Shown one piece after another: positions 51,230 through 64,000 of a stretch of DNA of 64,000 nt. The translations under genes and the position numbers were made by a program. Each line of letters opens with the position of its first letter. The stretch's first letter is position 1. The stretch covers positions 1,489,501 through 1,553,500 of the forward strand of contig CANUEZ040000168.1 of the NCBI GenBank assembly GCA_948099385.1, in the 5' to 3' direction. Source of the DNA: Fasciola hepatica. Taxonomy: Eukaryota > Platyhelminthes > Trematoda > Plagiorchiida > Fasciolidae. The notes below the pieces were generated by a model. It was not told the origin of the DNA and made no database searches. It was given only the letters and a program-made list of their open reading frames with translations.

Positions 51230-53020
51230 ACCATGTCACTTGGGGAGTATCAGTTGAACCCCCGTCGAAAGTGAAAATAGGGTCGTGCACTCTACTTCTG
51301 AAGCGAGGGAAAGTGGGTGGTCCTGATGAGCTCCCTTCAGTTCTCTTCAAAATTGGTGGTGGTGCAATGATAACATCATTTAATACCTTGCTCCGTGACG
51401 TTTGGAACGAGGAACGTCTCCCGCTATTACGGGGTGACTCACTGATTGTACCCATCTTCAAGAAGGGAATACGCAATGACTGTAGTAATCATCGTGGGAT
51501 TAGCTTAATTCCGATAGTTACCGAGACATTAGCCTCGATTGTTCTGCGTCGTCTCACACCGGCTCACTAGAGGAACGCCAGCAAACAACAGGTGGGATTC
51601 CGCCCAGGTCGAGGAGGCATCGAACAGATTTTTACTGATCACTGACTTATTGGAAAGCGTCACGTGCACCGCGGACCGACAATAATGGTTTTCTTAGACT
51701 TAAAAGTCGCCTTCTATTCAGCTACTCGAACAGCGCTTTTCAGCGCTCTTCATCGAAAAGGTATTCCCCAGAAGTTCGTGGATCTACTGAGTTCTTTCGA
51801 CTCTCCTACTCATGGCCTCGTCGGGGTTTACCGTGAACTATCCCGTCGGTTCGATACTACTAGTTGTGTTCAACAGGGAAGCCCAATTTATCCATTCTTG
51901 TTTAACTTCCTCATAGACGAGATAATGGAGGATGCCTTGGGAGAAGCTGTGACCTAGATTACGCAGACGACCTTGTCTGTTTCTTCGAATGCACGGGACG
52001 TGCTCAACGTGCACTAGATGGACTTGGGAGAGCTGTAGCTGCATTCGGAATGCGCTTTGCACCTTCGAATTATAAAGCGATGTTGCAATACTGGACATCA
52101 ATGATTCCGAGCTGGAGGCTCGATGGGGAGGAACTAGCAATTTTTGACCGCTTTGGTTACCTCGGAAACAACGTGAAGTCGGATAGGAGCACGGCAGTAA
52201 AGATGAACACGCGTATATCCAAGTCTAGAGCGGCGTACGCTGGATTGAAGCACTTGTTCAGTCGACCTGATATTTCACTGAAGTTGAAAGGTCGTGTATA
52301 CTGTGCCACTGTGCGTTCAGATTTGTTGTATGGTTACGAGACTTGGAGTCTGCGTGCAGACGATATTCGTCGTCTTGACGTCATCGACAACCGATGTTTG
52401 CCTGGTATCGCCAAGATTGGGTGGAATAGCTGAGTGTGCAATGATGAGATCAGATATCGAGTATTGGGTACTAATTCGGAGAACATTTTGTCAAAGCATA
52501 TCCAACTTGGTAGAATTCGTTGGCTGGGACACGTGTTACAAATGGCAGACACACTCCAACCTTACCGTGCCCTATTCTCCGTTCCTCCTAGGGAGTGGAA
52601 GAGACCACGTGGAGGTCAACAGATGACGTGGCAGCGAAGAATGAGAAAATGTACAGCAAACTCAGGAAAAGTAGGTACTTCACGCCTTTGTGGTTGGGGT
52701 CCAAAAGATCCACCAACCAGTTGGCTGGAGACACTGAAGGATATGGCAGTGAAGCGTGAACAGTGGCGATCGTGTTGTCACTTTCTATCGAATAAGAATG
52801 ATTGATCGATGTGCGTTTGTACAGTTAGACTGTGTATTCCGTGTTTTGGCTACTAGAGCATTCTTTCCTTCTCCCAACTGTTTGGGTGCACTCCCTGTCC
52901 ACGTTGTATATTCATACTTTCTAATTCCGCGTGCAACGTGATGAGAAAGGCAGTGATCCCTGGGGCTTGCCCTGCAGTTTAAAGCTGTACGATGATGATT
53001 ATGATGATGACAATTCCACT
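51230..53020 (+). mobile_element. RTE-like non-LTR retrotransposon, 5'-truncated and frameshifted
   Basis: Plus-strand RT blocks run in order: GPDELPSVLFKIGG (51.32 kb), LIVPIFKKG and CSNHRGISLIP (51.44-51.51 kb), QQVGFRPGRGG (51.59 kb), MVFLDLKVAFYS (51.69 kb; the first palm Asp is kept but AFD has become AFY), CVQQGSPIYPFLFN (51.87 kb), YADDLVCFF in another frame (51.96 kb), FGYLGNNVKSDR..KMNTRISKSR (52.16-52.23 kb), RWLGHVLQM (52.5 kb) and a C-terminal end at 52805. The endonuclease domain is absent. The 3' end is a short tandem tail rich in gat/tga units (52992-53012), as is usual for RTE-clade elements. Several stops break the frame, so it is not mobile on its own. It belongs to a different family from the 26-32 kb elements. 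Confidence 0.8.
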
Positions 53021-53799
53021 TAGCAGCCAATATCATCTATGTTGCACTAGTTGCAAGTCAAGCTATTGTCTGTATGATCAGAGTTGCTTGGTGGTAAGTC
53101 AAAAGTGGCCTTCAATCAAAAACCATATGTTCCAGCTCCGTTTGAAGCTAAGGCAAAGAAGACAGGACCTATTGAATGGTGAATTGAATAAAATGCCCAA
53201 AGTCCCAGTGCATGTAACCAAATCAGAGCCGAGATATTCCAACACCCTTAACATTTGTCTTGATGTATTTGGCAAGTGAAACGGTAATATTTGAACTTAT
53301 AGATTGCTGCCTTGATATAGCGAACTACATACTCAGGTTTGACAGACAAGAAGTTATTGCAACTTGCGGAAGGTTATTCAAGTAATAAAAAACTCCCGTC
53401 TTTTTGATTAAAAAACCGTGTTTGTGTTTACTTCTATTTAGATGAAACCGAAATTTTCAAAATATATCACATTCAGTGTTGGAAATTTTAGTGCAAAAGC
53501 ACAAAAAGCTGTGTCCAATAAGCAATCCAGCTAAATTCCGAGGAACTTGAGAAGTGGTGGCATTAAGTGTTATGCCCTACCCGGCTACACCTCCGGAACA
53601 TTTGATGGTTTTTGGATTCATTTCTTATCGCAGCACGAAATTCATTTGTGTTTTGGTTTTTAACCTTGTTCACCATGAATTACCCATATAGAGATATTAA
53701 ATGCTTAGTTAATGGATACAGCATATGGTCATATATAAAGATATTAGATGCTAGCAGTCTGAGCGACAACCACAAAGGTTTCCATTGTTACCACCATTA

Positions 53800-53850
53800 T
53801 TGATAACTATAACCGTCACCAATATTATAAGTATTATTATTATTACCGTA
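53800..53850. repeat. Degenerate (ATT)n-type simple repeat
   Basis: A/T-rich trinucleotide units, including tattattattattac near 53832-53846. Confidence 0.6.
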
Positions 53851-54734
53851 ATCAACACTGTCCAAACTACTTTGATTTTCTGGTTGCAGAATTTCGAGTA
53901 CTTTCATAGTGTACGGGAATTATCTGGGCAACTTTTGAAATACAATGGAAATCTATAACTTTTCAGTGGGATTCAACAGCAGAACTACTGAATACTGGAT
54001 GAACTTGTGAACGATTATATTGAGAAAACATGCTTGCAGTTTGTACGCCATCCATGACTGTTTTAACGAAATGGACATGGTAACTCCTAGCTACAGTTAT
54101 CAAACAAGAAATATTCGGGAAGTGTGCACATTCCAATACATCTGAACAAAAACTGATCGCGAACTTGGTTGAAGCTCTGACCACTCCTGTAGGAGAAGTT
54201 CTCATTCTGGAAGTGAAGTTACCTATTGTACTTCTATATCCTTATCGATGGTTTTTCTCCTATTGTCTTTCTTTTCCGAGCTCCCTTGTTTAAATTCTCG
54301 GCTTTGCTGTCTTTCGGGAGAAGCGAAATTTCCTCATTGGTTTGACAGAATGGATTGGAACTCCCCCGTTGTGTCCAACTCGGTGGGAGTCAAACACATG
54401 CAGAGCGCATTTTACAACCTAATATGTTGGATAGACGAACGGCTGTGCTTACCCGCATAAACTGCGACAATACAGGGCAACTAAGAGAAAGACAACTTCA
54501 TTTTGACTATCAACCGTAGGATCGACATGTTAGCAATACTGAGTTGCATGAAAAAGTGGGAAGTATCCCATGATAGAAAACCATACACTTTAAATTCTAC
54601 TCTATCTCTATATATCTTCTGATTCAGAAAGCAGTTATAATACCTTCTAATAAATAAAAATGGTATATTACTTCTCGAATACAGCTAAATTACCATATTC
54701 TCAAGTGATATGTTCCTCTCACAATAGACCAATG

Positions 54735-55075
54735 AATTACGACTACTGCCATACTACTCATTTCGAAGGCCCGTATTTCCTTCCATGCGTTCTCTTCCCG
54801 AAGGTTAGCCATGTTAACCGACGAATTAACTTTGGAAGAATCACCGTGTGGTTCTAAGAACGGACTCTCCATCCATACACGCTCCATTCAGCTCAAATGA
54901 GATCACAACTGGGAACCAATTGTGCAATGCTCAATTATAAGGAGGATTGGGCGGAAGAGTACCAGGTACGCGAATATGATGAGCGGTAACAACCGCAAAA
55001 CCGGTCGTGTGCTTCCGGGGAAATTACTTCCTGTCATCCGGATACAACACCACACTACTCGTATCAAAAATCCAA
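54735..55075. repeat. Fold-back repeat family 1, copy 3 (rearranged)
   Basis: This copy has two modules of the family in direct order: 54750-54855 (actcatttcgaaggcccg .. ttaaccgacgaatta .. gaagaatcaccgtgtgg) followed by 54885-55060 (gagcg/cattc .. ggattgggcggaagagtacc .. ggtcgtgtgcttccgggg). In copy 2 these modules occur in the opposite relative arrangement, so this copy has lost one arm. Confidence 0.7.
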
Positions 55076-57280
55076 GTGAATTATCTCCAAGATTTCAAGG
55101 TCAGCTACTGTAGGATATTGGAAAGAATGATTTGTTTGCAAAAAGATATTAAACCAACTGATACTTTGACAAGGAGAACATACTGCATTGTCCTTCCGAG
55201 CAAACAAATCTGTATGTGTACTAATGAGGAGTTATGCTCAAATACTTACAAGCGAAAATTGCACTCTTAGAATTTCATAATCTACTTTGGTCACATGTAA
55301 TGAGTGAGTAGCTTTCAATGAGAATGTGAAATAGTACTATCGTCATTACGTATTTTGCCTTGTTATCGTTCTTTTTGTATCACTAAGTTCATCCCACGTT
55401 GATACCGCTTTCGTTGTAACATAAGTTTCAGATGAGCAGAGCCTTTCGTTCTCTTCCCTGTTCAAACTCTATCTCTCGTACTGCGCTATACGTAACGTTG
55501 TGCTATTGTACAACGGTCTCCTTTTCTGACCAAAAAATTACCAATAACCAGCCGGAAACCGAATGATTATGAGTCGGGATGAACCTTGTGCATAAACTTA
55601 CCGTTCAGTTGATCAGTCACCTCAAATTTGATAGCGATTTGCAAGATTCATGTATTTCTATCATTGTTTATGTGAATTTATGATTGTCCACGTGATTTGG
55701 AACAACCGAATCTTATCGCGCTGATTCAATTGACCGAGTTCGGGTAGCGAATAAAAATGTGCCACACACGCTGTGGAATTTCGAATGAAATCATAGTTTT
55801 TGGAATAAATCTATCCTCCGAATAAAGTGCACTGCACCCTAACAGTCAATTTATGTTACACGAACCTACGGATTTGTGATCATTAAGTAGCGAGGCCTGC
55901 GAGTTTTATCCTCTTTGTGAAAATAGCCTGATGAAATCATCCATTTCACCATTTTGTATAAGGCGTGGATTCACAGACATGTTGTATCGGCTAATGCTGG
56001 AGCGACAAAACGATGCGAATAATAAACCGATCTGGACAACCTGTCGAGAGCCACGGACCAAAGAACAGACGGTGAATATGGCAGAAGCATCCCATAGCAG
56101 ACAAAAAGAGGCATTCAGGCTAGCACATAGAACACAGAGAGATCTTCTGCAACCAGAACGATAGCCCAGCTGAGGGGCTATCGATCAAGCCGTTAACTCG
56201 AGCAACTGGGCGAGTCAAACGGAAATAAAGTGTAAAAGAATCAAGTTAATGGCAAAAGGCGACTGGCTAGAACGCAGCCAAAATACTCGGACAGCCAGAG
56301 GGTTAGTGTAGCTGCAGTGCGGTCCGGAAAAAGGACTGTATTAATGAGTGTAAATGTTCCACGGACATGGATTGCTCGGCCGCCCAAATACAGGTGTCTC
56401 CACCCTTCTTGCCAATTTTGCTACTATGTAAGCATTTGAACCACAAAAAGAAAAGCTAGATGGACTTATTGACGTTCAGGCTTCTACTATATTGAATAAC
56501 TTATATATTTTTCTCGGTTTTATAATATATCAACTTGTTTGTGTTCTCAACCCAGTCGAGATACAATTAGTTATCACGGGCTTCCTCGCGTGCACTATTT
56601 TCGCCTCCGAAGTTCTATGATGAAGAGACACAACAAATTGTTTCTTCAGCCCAAACAACAGGTAACACGCCGTTTAATGAATGCTGTTATTGGGTAGTTG
56701 CTGCAACTGAAAGCATAAAACAGATGAATAGATTTGCCCCGGGCCACACGATGATCATCCTCATGTATGGCCTTACCCGACACATGACTCGTCGACGAAT
56801 TATCTCAATTCCCGGGGTATCTAATCTAATAAACTGGAAATGACTATCCTCTGAGCTGAACGAATTCTGCATTGGTCTACATGTCCTGAATAGTACTGTT
56901 CTGACAAGGTAGACCACGACTTATTGCTTCCCATAGCAACCGTCATCGTACTTTGAATCAAGTTTCCCTGCGGTATCCTCATCGTGAGTCAGGTTTATTT
57001 CGAATCACCTTAGCCTCACAGTAGAGAACGGAAAGTAAATCAAATGCCACCAAGAATAACAATGATCTTTGAAATATCTCCGCCAAAGTAATAACTGACC
57101 ACCCTTGTTAAACTTACAAAAATGACTTTAGATTGCCCAAAAGGTTGAGCGACTTGTCTTGTTCCACTCTTTTTTGCACTAGCGCTTAAAAATTCACCGA
57201 GAAATCTTTTTTCCGGACAGATTTATTCCCTTTCAGAGTTATTTCTTATCACAAAGTGAGGAACCATTTTATCTGAATTG

Positions 57281-57594
57281 GGTACTTTGCTTTTATGCCC
57301 ATCGCAAAACCAGTCCGCACAAATTGTTGATTTCCTGAAACAGATTCGGTCTGGAAATTATTATCACAAATATTCCGAACTATTTGCCGTGGCAGAATAC
57401 CAGTTCATACGTGTCACGTCTGCAGCGAAATATGCAGTTCATGGCTGATCTACTTCCATATGTGAACACCTCTCCACTATGGGTCTTCCAGCCAAGAATG
57501 TCATTGATTATGCCTTTGCTATCGAGAGATAAGGGGAATATTCATTCGCTTGTGAGAATATCATGGCCTACATGAAGGATTTGGGAAAATGATT
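57281..57594 (+). pseudogene. Coding-like stretch with two in-frame stops, unrecognised
   Basis: One plus-strand frame reads QSAQIVDFLKQIRSGNYYHK, then YSELFAVAEYQFIRVTSAAK and YAVHG, a TGA at 57446, then EHLSTMGLPAKNVIDYAFAI and ER, a TAA, then GEYSFACENIMAYMKDLGK and a final TGA. The frame is kept across both stops and the composition is strikingly protein-like, which suggests a recently decayed exon or processed fragment. I do not recognise the family. Confidence 0.4.
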
Positions 57595-57599
57595 TGTAA

Positions 57600-60500
57600 T
57601 TAGTTAAACTGAAATCCATAAGAAACCTACTTGTGTTTATAATTTTAAACATAATTTGCTTCTGCAGATTTGGCTTTCACGGGCTCAGATACCTTAGGAC
57701 AACAAACCGAAAGAAGGCGACAAAACGTATCCGGTGAAAATATTTTGTTCCGTAACGAAGTCTCCGAACACGCGTGACTCCAACTAAGAAGTAAAAATTC
57801 ACTTGATTTTCCAAATCAGCTTGGACTGGACTGAATCGATCTTCTATATATTCTTCAATTGCCAATAAATTCATCTACTCCTCATATTGCAACTTACATT
57901 TTGTAGTGAAATGACGTCTGCAGAGGGCCACAAAGCCGCCGTGTTTTTCGCATGACATGCACGCGGTTGAATGAAACAAAACAACTTAAGGAAATATTCT
58001 AATCTAAGATCGATAATTTCCGTCCAGGAAATGCACGACCGTTTTTTCGTTTCTGCTATCCCAGGAAAAATCAAGGTACGACGATCAATGAATCTTAAGC
58101 GCCATTCCCTAAATCTGCACTCGGCCTGAAATTCATGCTGCGTGAGCATAGCTACACCAGCAGCAATGTGAAAGATAGATCAACGATTGCAAATGATGTT
58201 TAGAAAATCAAACAAAATCTGAATGTTTTCAGATGATCCAAATGTGGAAACTTGAATGATTTATAGAAGAAACTCTCGGCCTCAGTCCGTCAAACAGCGA
58301 GGTAGCTTTCAATCGAAATCTATGAAACTGTCTTAAATTTTGAAGACAGGTTACAGAGAACCCTAGTGCGCTATTTATTGTGCTTTGATAGACAACAACC
58401 GGGATAAAATATCAAGCTAACATCGGTAGCCATCATCTAATCAGACATGAAAACTGGACCAAAGTCGATGCAGATTCCCCATTCAGAATTTGTCAACGAT
58501 ACACAATCCAAGATATCAACGAATCCGACGGCGATGACAGCTGTATCTGCATTGTTAATGGAGTCGTTGACGGAGGCTTTTCGATGGTCAGTTCGTTGAC
58601 AAAAGTAATCAGTATATCGTTATAGCATGCAATAAGGTAATCTCAGTCATTGCTATTTCTCCGGTGGCTTACAAGCTTCTTGCATCAGTCAGATAGCTCC
58701 CTTTAAAATGAGCGAAACGAATGTTTCTTTCTGACTGTTTTGTCCGGATTTTGGTGGGTGGAATGAAAGCACACAGGTACGATGAACGAGTATCCAGAAT
58801 CAACGAAAGGTAAGTACTAGCATCGCTACCAGAACAAGAAAGTCGAATCATACGTCAGCTGTCAGTCAATATCAATCTGGCACGAAATAATCTGCATGTG
58901 ATTGGTGTAATAGGACAGTGCAGAACTTGGTAGAGATGAGCATCGGATGCGCAAGTGTGAGACAAACGGGACAGGAGTGAGTCACGAACGGATGTTAACG
59001 GTGCATGGATAAGCCTCAGGGCATCATATGTCTGATTCAGCTGCACAATACCCACCAATGGCGAAAGGCCATTGATGCGGTGAAACAAAATCATGTCCAA
59101 CATAAGGTTGTGTCATCTTTCAGGATGCTGACAAGCCATGCAATTCAAAGGAGGTCCCTCGTGCTAATTCCTTGCAGATTCCAACTAATAGACAGTTGGA
59201 AAGCCAAGTGAGGAGGTATCAGAAGAACTTCCGAGTTGAGCAAAAGCGAACCAAATACTCAGTCGGCTGGAGGATGTAGCGTACAACTGCTTTGTGGGTG
59301 CACGAACCGTAAACAAGAAACTGTTGGAGATCACCTTCGGAAAGCTTCGCGGAAACGTTGACCAGTCTATCCCAGTTTTTGACAGACAACGAGAATTTCA
59401 TGAAAAGAGCCAGCATCAGGACAACATCATGTAAGAACTCACAACTGCATTAAGAGTAATATATTTTTGGTGATATTTGGAGGAACCCTATAAACCAGCC
59501 CTTCCCATGAACCCTGTTGATGGACCTCACCATTTTACCCGTCAGAGTATTGCACTAACAATTTGGACAGCGTTTTTTCGTTGAGGTTTTGGTTTAACTC
59601 GCTCAGATGTAGACAGCAGCGTCCATCTTTTACCGAGTGAGTGTAGATGCTTCATTAAGTGCTTACTGAACTCCAGCTTATCCAGTTTTCTCCCTGTTTC
59701 TTTTCAGGTCTTGCACGTGCAACCCTCACTAAAATACACTGCTTCAAGCTTACTACACTAGGTACCTCCTGAGAATTCACCTCTATCATTTATTATAGAG
59801 CTACATTTTCACAAGAATGCCCTACATTTATTCACCTGTTCCTGTGGAACATTTTGTATCAACCTCACTACCGGGAGTTTGTCTGAACGTATCCAGGATC
59901 ACCACTCTGCGTAGTTGAACACCGGAGCAGTTAAGTCACTCACTGGAGCAGTGGTTTCACACTTAGCTCAATATAAATACACAGCGAAGGTGTCCGAGGT
60001 CTTTCACACCCTGTATAATATCCAAGGTGGACAATCAAGACCAGCATCATGTCTCACTCTGACCATGACCAAGGCAGCCAATACCAGTCTCTAAAACCTC
60101 CTCTGTGTGCCCGAAAACAATTTGTGTGCTCATACGCTCTCCTGGTCCATCCCAACCCCGTAACAGACCATAGACCAGAAGTAAACTGACGTAACACATA
60201 AGAAACAATCCACATCCGGTCTTGATTCAAGTCTGGATTATAACTGTTTCTCCTCGTTTTTGTCACCATTAGGCTCTAGCAACTCCTATTTGTCCAACTG
60301 GTCCAGACTCTTTACTTGTCGTAATGTAATGGCGTGAATAAGTATCACTGGAAACGAGCATGTCGGTAAGCCTGTGTTCTTTAATTGAGCCCAGTAGGAG
60401 TGATCGGTTAATCGATTCCAATCTCATATGATCACTTTGCAAAATGTATTATTTTTGTCCATTTTGTTTTGAATAAAAATATACCTGATTGTAGGACCGT

Positions 60501-62585
60501 GGGTAACTGGAACTAACATTTTCAGATGGTTATCATCGCGGAATTTAGGCTGTGACTTCTCAGGTTCAATTACTGCCACCACCCGTCACTTTCACCCACG
60601 TAGTGGCCCTAAGTTGACCTCAAGTACTTTCCAGAAATATGGTCCTTGGTTGTTCTGTTATTCTTATTCTCATTATTTCGGAGAAGACCTGGACTTGACA
60701 GCTAAAGTTCGTCAGCACTCTGGTATAAAGTGTAGACCAGATACCCTAACCTTTTCTATGAAAGGTTCACATCTGAGCACACCTGATTCAATTATTAGTG
60801 GTGACTCGTTGGAAGAGTGTCACGGATGAACACGAAAATATCGAAATTGTGCGCAGCTCCTTTAGCAAGCAATTGAGCTATGAACAACAAAGATAAGTTT
60901 TATGCTACAAAAGGGTTACTCAATGATTCTCATTGCCGCTCATTGAAAACAAGTCTGGTTGCCCCAATCGCATATAAGCTTTACCTAGAAACAATGAGTT
61001 CGTTTCTGCTTCATGACAGGTGACATTCTGAATAAAAACTGGCATTCTCTACAAAACATATTACACAGTGGAATTTAATTTACTAGTAAATGTTTACGTG
61101 CCTAGTTCATTTATAATTACTGTGATATTTCTTCAAGTGGCGCTGCCGGTTGGACACAGCTGTTTCCCAATGAAGCCGAATGACTGGAAATAATAAACGG
61201 CTGACAGTAAAGTTGACACACAAGTCATTCCAGTTTTGCTCAGAACTACATTACGCATTGAACTTTTGTAATCTCTGGTTATTTTGTTAGTGAATGTCTT
61301 CTCTGTTTGGTGTACAAACGGATTTTGATAGCCGGTTCTACTACGAAAAAACCTCGACTGTAAATGGTGACACTCAGATTCCTAATGCTAACATCTCTCT
61401 TTCTCTATTTTTATTGACCTGGTCTTTTGAACTCTGATTTGACCGTTTCTTAGCGGTGCATGACATAAACGTATCCACCCGTATTTGGTCTTTATCCCAA
61501 TAATCAAGCCTTGTGCTAATGTTACTTATTTACTGCGCAAATAAAAACTCAAAAGTGCTTGTGTCAGAAGCACAATAAGAGGAATTGACGTAACACATCT
61601 TGAATTGAACGGTCCTGTGTGAAATCTAGAGATGAAGATAAGTAGCCAATAACAGATTATCCGCCTGCACGTGGGAGGCGACCAGGTCATAGCAACCATC
61701 GGGGAGGTTGTATTGCCATCAGGTTCGGGAATCCCTGGACTATATTATGCCCTAAATCATTATCCTCTGAAAAGCTAGAATATCAGGTAAATGAAAAATT
61801 ATTGAAAGTGAGCAAAAAGATTAGTTACTCATAGCTGAGTACCTCAGATCATCACTGGAACATATTTTTGAAAATCACTCATGAAAATGCCGAAGTAAGA
61901 CTCTCTAAATTAGAAATATTTGTCACTTTTCTAGCACTAGTGAACTCAATCTGTTAAGTCCACTAAAAAGATCTGTTGTATTTATTGTTCCCTTTATTCC
62001 ACGTTTGATATATAATAGTGTTTCAGTCCACAGTTTATGGTGACTTACGAGGTTGTTTTACATAGGCTACTATTCTAGAGATCAATAAGATCAACCCAGC
62101 CTCGGCTTCCAGTCCATAAGAAGACTGTCGTAATCTGGTCGAGGATAGTATCACGTGGTTTTTATACATTTTCCCCCTTATAGCATCCAGTCCTTATGAC
62201 GTATTCAGGTCCACCGTCGCTCCTCGAATGATCCCATTTGGTTTTCAAGCAGAAAATTACTTACATATCGCTGAGTAGTACGCAAATGCGGAACAAAAGC
62301 AGTATATTACTTCAGAAATAGGGTCGCGGACAACTGAAGGTTGCCATTCAGGAAAGTGCTTAGCGGCTGTGTCAGTATTAGTACCTGGACAGAATTGCCA
62401 GAATTCAACGATGATGATCGGTGACCACCGCTGGTATGCGGGGCCAATGATGTTCTCCGGGAGATTGCCAGTGTTTGAACTGAAGCTACAAAACAGGAAA
62501 TTTCATGAGCACAAAGCCCAGTAAGTGCCCCATCAGTTTTTTACACTCACACTGCTCGAACAACAGCGTGACAGCTTGAGCCCAA
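57600..62585. other. Intergenic region, nothing recognised
   Basis: Only short open frames are present (for example 58855-59103 minus and 60614-60829 plus), with no conserved motif, no repeat partner in the window and no convincing splice context. Confidence 0.45.
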
Positions 62586-62703
62586 CTGTTGTGCGCAGGA
62601 TACTGGCAGTCTTATTGCTGTTCGAATAATGAATGTGTAGTATCCTGCTGATGCACTTACTGAGCATTTGTGCCCGTGCAGTTTTGAGTTTTTTTTGTTT
62701 AGC
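62586..62703 (+). repeat. Dispersed repeat, copy 2
   Basis: Direct-orientation partner of 46407-46525, with the same ordered words and similar spacing. Similarity may continue weakly to the shared ccttgcata.gac words at about 62737 and 46565. Class unknown. Confidence 0.6.
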
Positions 62704-64000
62704 AGACCGCGAAAGAACTCGGATGCTGATCCTTGCATACGACATAAACCTGGCCGATCTAGACCAGATTCGAAGAAAAAGGTGTGTGTGGATGATTACA
62801 ACAGCTGTCGTCAGTACATGGAATTTGACATTTTGTATAATTATAGAATGCCTGCGACTGAATGGACTAGTTTATCTGTCAGGAACGTACGAAATATTTT
62901 CCAGAACGTTTGGCGAACTGCTGGATATTGTCATTTTTTCCTGGAAAGCATAGGAAATTGAATGAATATCCTTAAACGGACCTCCAATTTTACCTTTTTG
63001 TCTGTTTATTTTTGTGCACCCTGACTACCGCAAAAGGCCGACAACCGGACAGTTAATAGACCAAATTCATGATCTCTCATGGCCCGATGAGCATTTTCCA
63101 CAGTGACCACATCCCAATACTTTCGATTAGCGCGAAGGCCGAAGTGGCTTCTCGTCAAGTTCAGTTTACGCCACGCTAGTTGCCACGATGAAATTATCCC
63201 AGGCGTCAAACAGAGCTAAACAGACGCGGACTCTTTGAAAAAGTATCTCAATAAAGTAAGTGCACCTGTAGATAAGCTTACGAATTTCCTAGTTAAATGT
63301 TCTCACACAATTATAGGCATAGTGGAGTAATTTCACATAAGAATTACGAACATTGAAAGATATCTTTTGTGGTTCTGTATGCCAATGGAAAACAAATATG
63401 ATGACTGATAGTTCTAGGTTCTGCTATCACACCACTTCAGCGGTCTTGATCAGTAGCTTCTGTTGGTTCCCAACTTGCTACTGGTGAGAAGTGTGGGACC
63501 ACGAGAAATATCTTTTTCCGTTTGATTACTGTTTTTGGAATCTACCAGACCTAAAAAGATCCTACTACGGTTAGTCAAAGATAAAAAAAACCGTTCGTAT
63601 CATCTTATCTGACCACCGGCACGCAGGTCTCAAAAATCAGTTTGAACGGGATAACTGCTACACAGCTAAATTACTGATCCTGAAAGAAGTACAGACAAAC
63701 GACGAGGTTTGGGCAGAATCACTGGGGAAACTTTTTTAAATGATGATTCCATGGTTGCTCAAAACACCGTTTAAAGCGGTATACAGTTTGTGTGAATAAC
63801 ATGCGCCAATTATTAGCTAGTAACGGTTAACTGCAAAAAAGTCGAGTTCACCCATGGATAAGTAAAAAGTAGCCCCTGAAAATTTTCATTGAAAAGCGTT
63901 TACATATTGCTGGTGGAAAATGCTTATTTTATACATGACCACATGAATCAAGGAAGACTTGAACAGTGCAATATCCCCAAAATTTTATAAATCTCTACTA
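62704..64000. other. Right end of window, nothing recognised
   Basis: Two overlapping plus-strand frames at 62633-62961 extend from the dispersed repeat, but no domain was seen. The last kilobase has no supportable feature. Confidence 0.45.

Noticed and set aside
63006..63209. Possible second Tc1-like relic because gttcagtttacgccac is shared with 47.1 kb
   Set aside because: The identity is limited to 16 nt and the surrounding translations do not show transposase motifs.
1..64000. CRISPR array, bacterial operon or phage-type defence system
   Set aside because: No spaced direct repeats, no Shine-Dalgarno-led gene strings and no such proteins; spliced genes and retroelements show the DNA is eukaryotic.

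Overview
The window looks like nuclear DNA of a parasitic flatworm, most likely a trematode (fluke). It is moderately AT-rich, non-operonic, intron-bearing and dominated by decayed repeats. The two intact genes belong to the short PAPS-dependent sulfotransferase family that includes the Schistosoma oxamniquine-activating sulfotransferase (SULT-OR). The repeats include EEP-endonuclease/reverse-transcriptase non-LTR elements, a Penelope-like fragment, tRNA-derived SINE candidates and fold-back elements. Species cannot be fixed from sequence alone.

Layout. 1-10.9 kb is repeat-rich intergenic DNA with fold-back repeats near 1.7, 2.3-2.6 and 6.35-6.5 kb and SINE candidates near 4.1 and 8.1 kb. 10938-17081 (+) is sulfotransferase gene A, with three coding exons and a 4.8-kb first intron. 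17.1-26.2 kb holds a three-part fold-back element (18.7-19.2 kb), a broken copy of sulfotransferase exon 2 on the minus strand (19755-20157), two SINE candidates and a crippled copy of sulfotransferase exon 1 on the plus strand (26061-26183). 26.5-33.4 kb is a retrotransposon cluster on the minus strand: a 5'-truncated non-LTR copy, a nearly full-length copy of a related element upstream of it in the same direction, an extra endonuclease fragment and a Penelope-like fragment. 36098-37530 (-) is sulfotransferase gene B, with two coding exons. 37.6-64 kb is intergenic with decayed coding-like stretches (39.9-40.9, 50.4 and 57.3 kb), a Tc1/mariner-type relic (47.1-47.6 kb), an RTE-like reverse transcriptase relic (51.2-53.0 kb), a third fold-back copy (54.7-55.1 kb) and several microsatellites.

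Genes A and B are convergent paralogues. Each splits after residue 103 in phase 0, and each keeps the 5'-phosphosulfate-binding P-loop, the 3'-phosphate-binding Arg/Ser pair and a hydrophobic C-terminal tail. With the two pseudogene pieces between them, they mark a small sulfotransferase family that expanded locally and partly decayed. I found no CRISPR array, bacterial operon, rRNA or convincing functional tRNA. Most other open frames are short and look like chance or repeat-derived frames.
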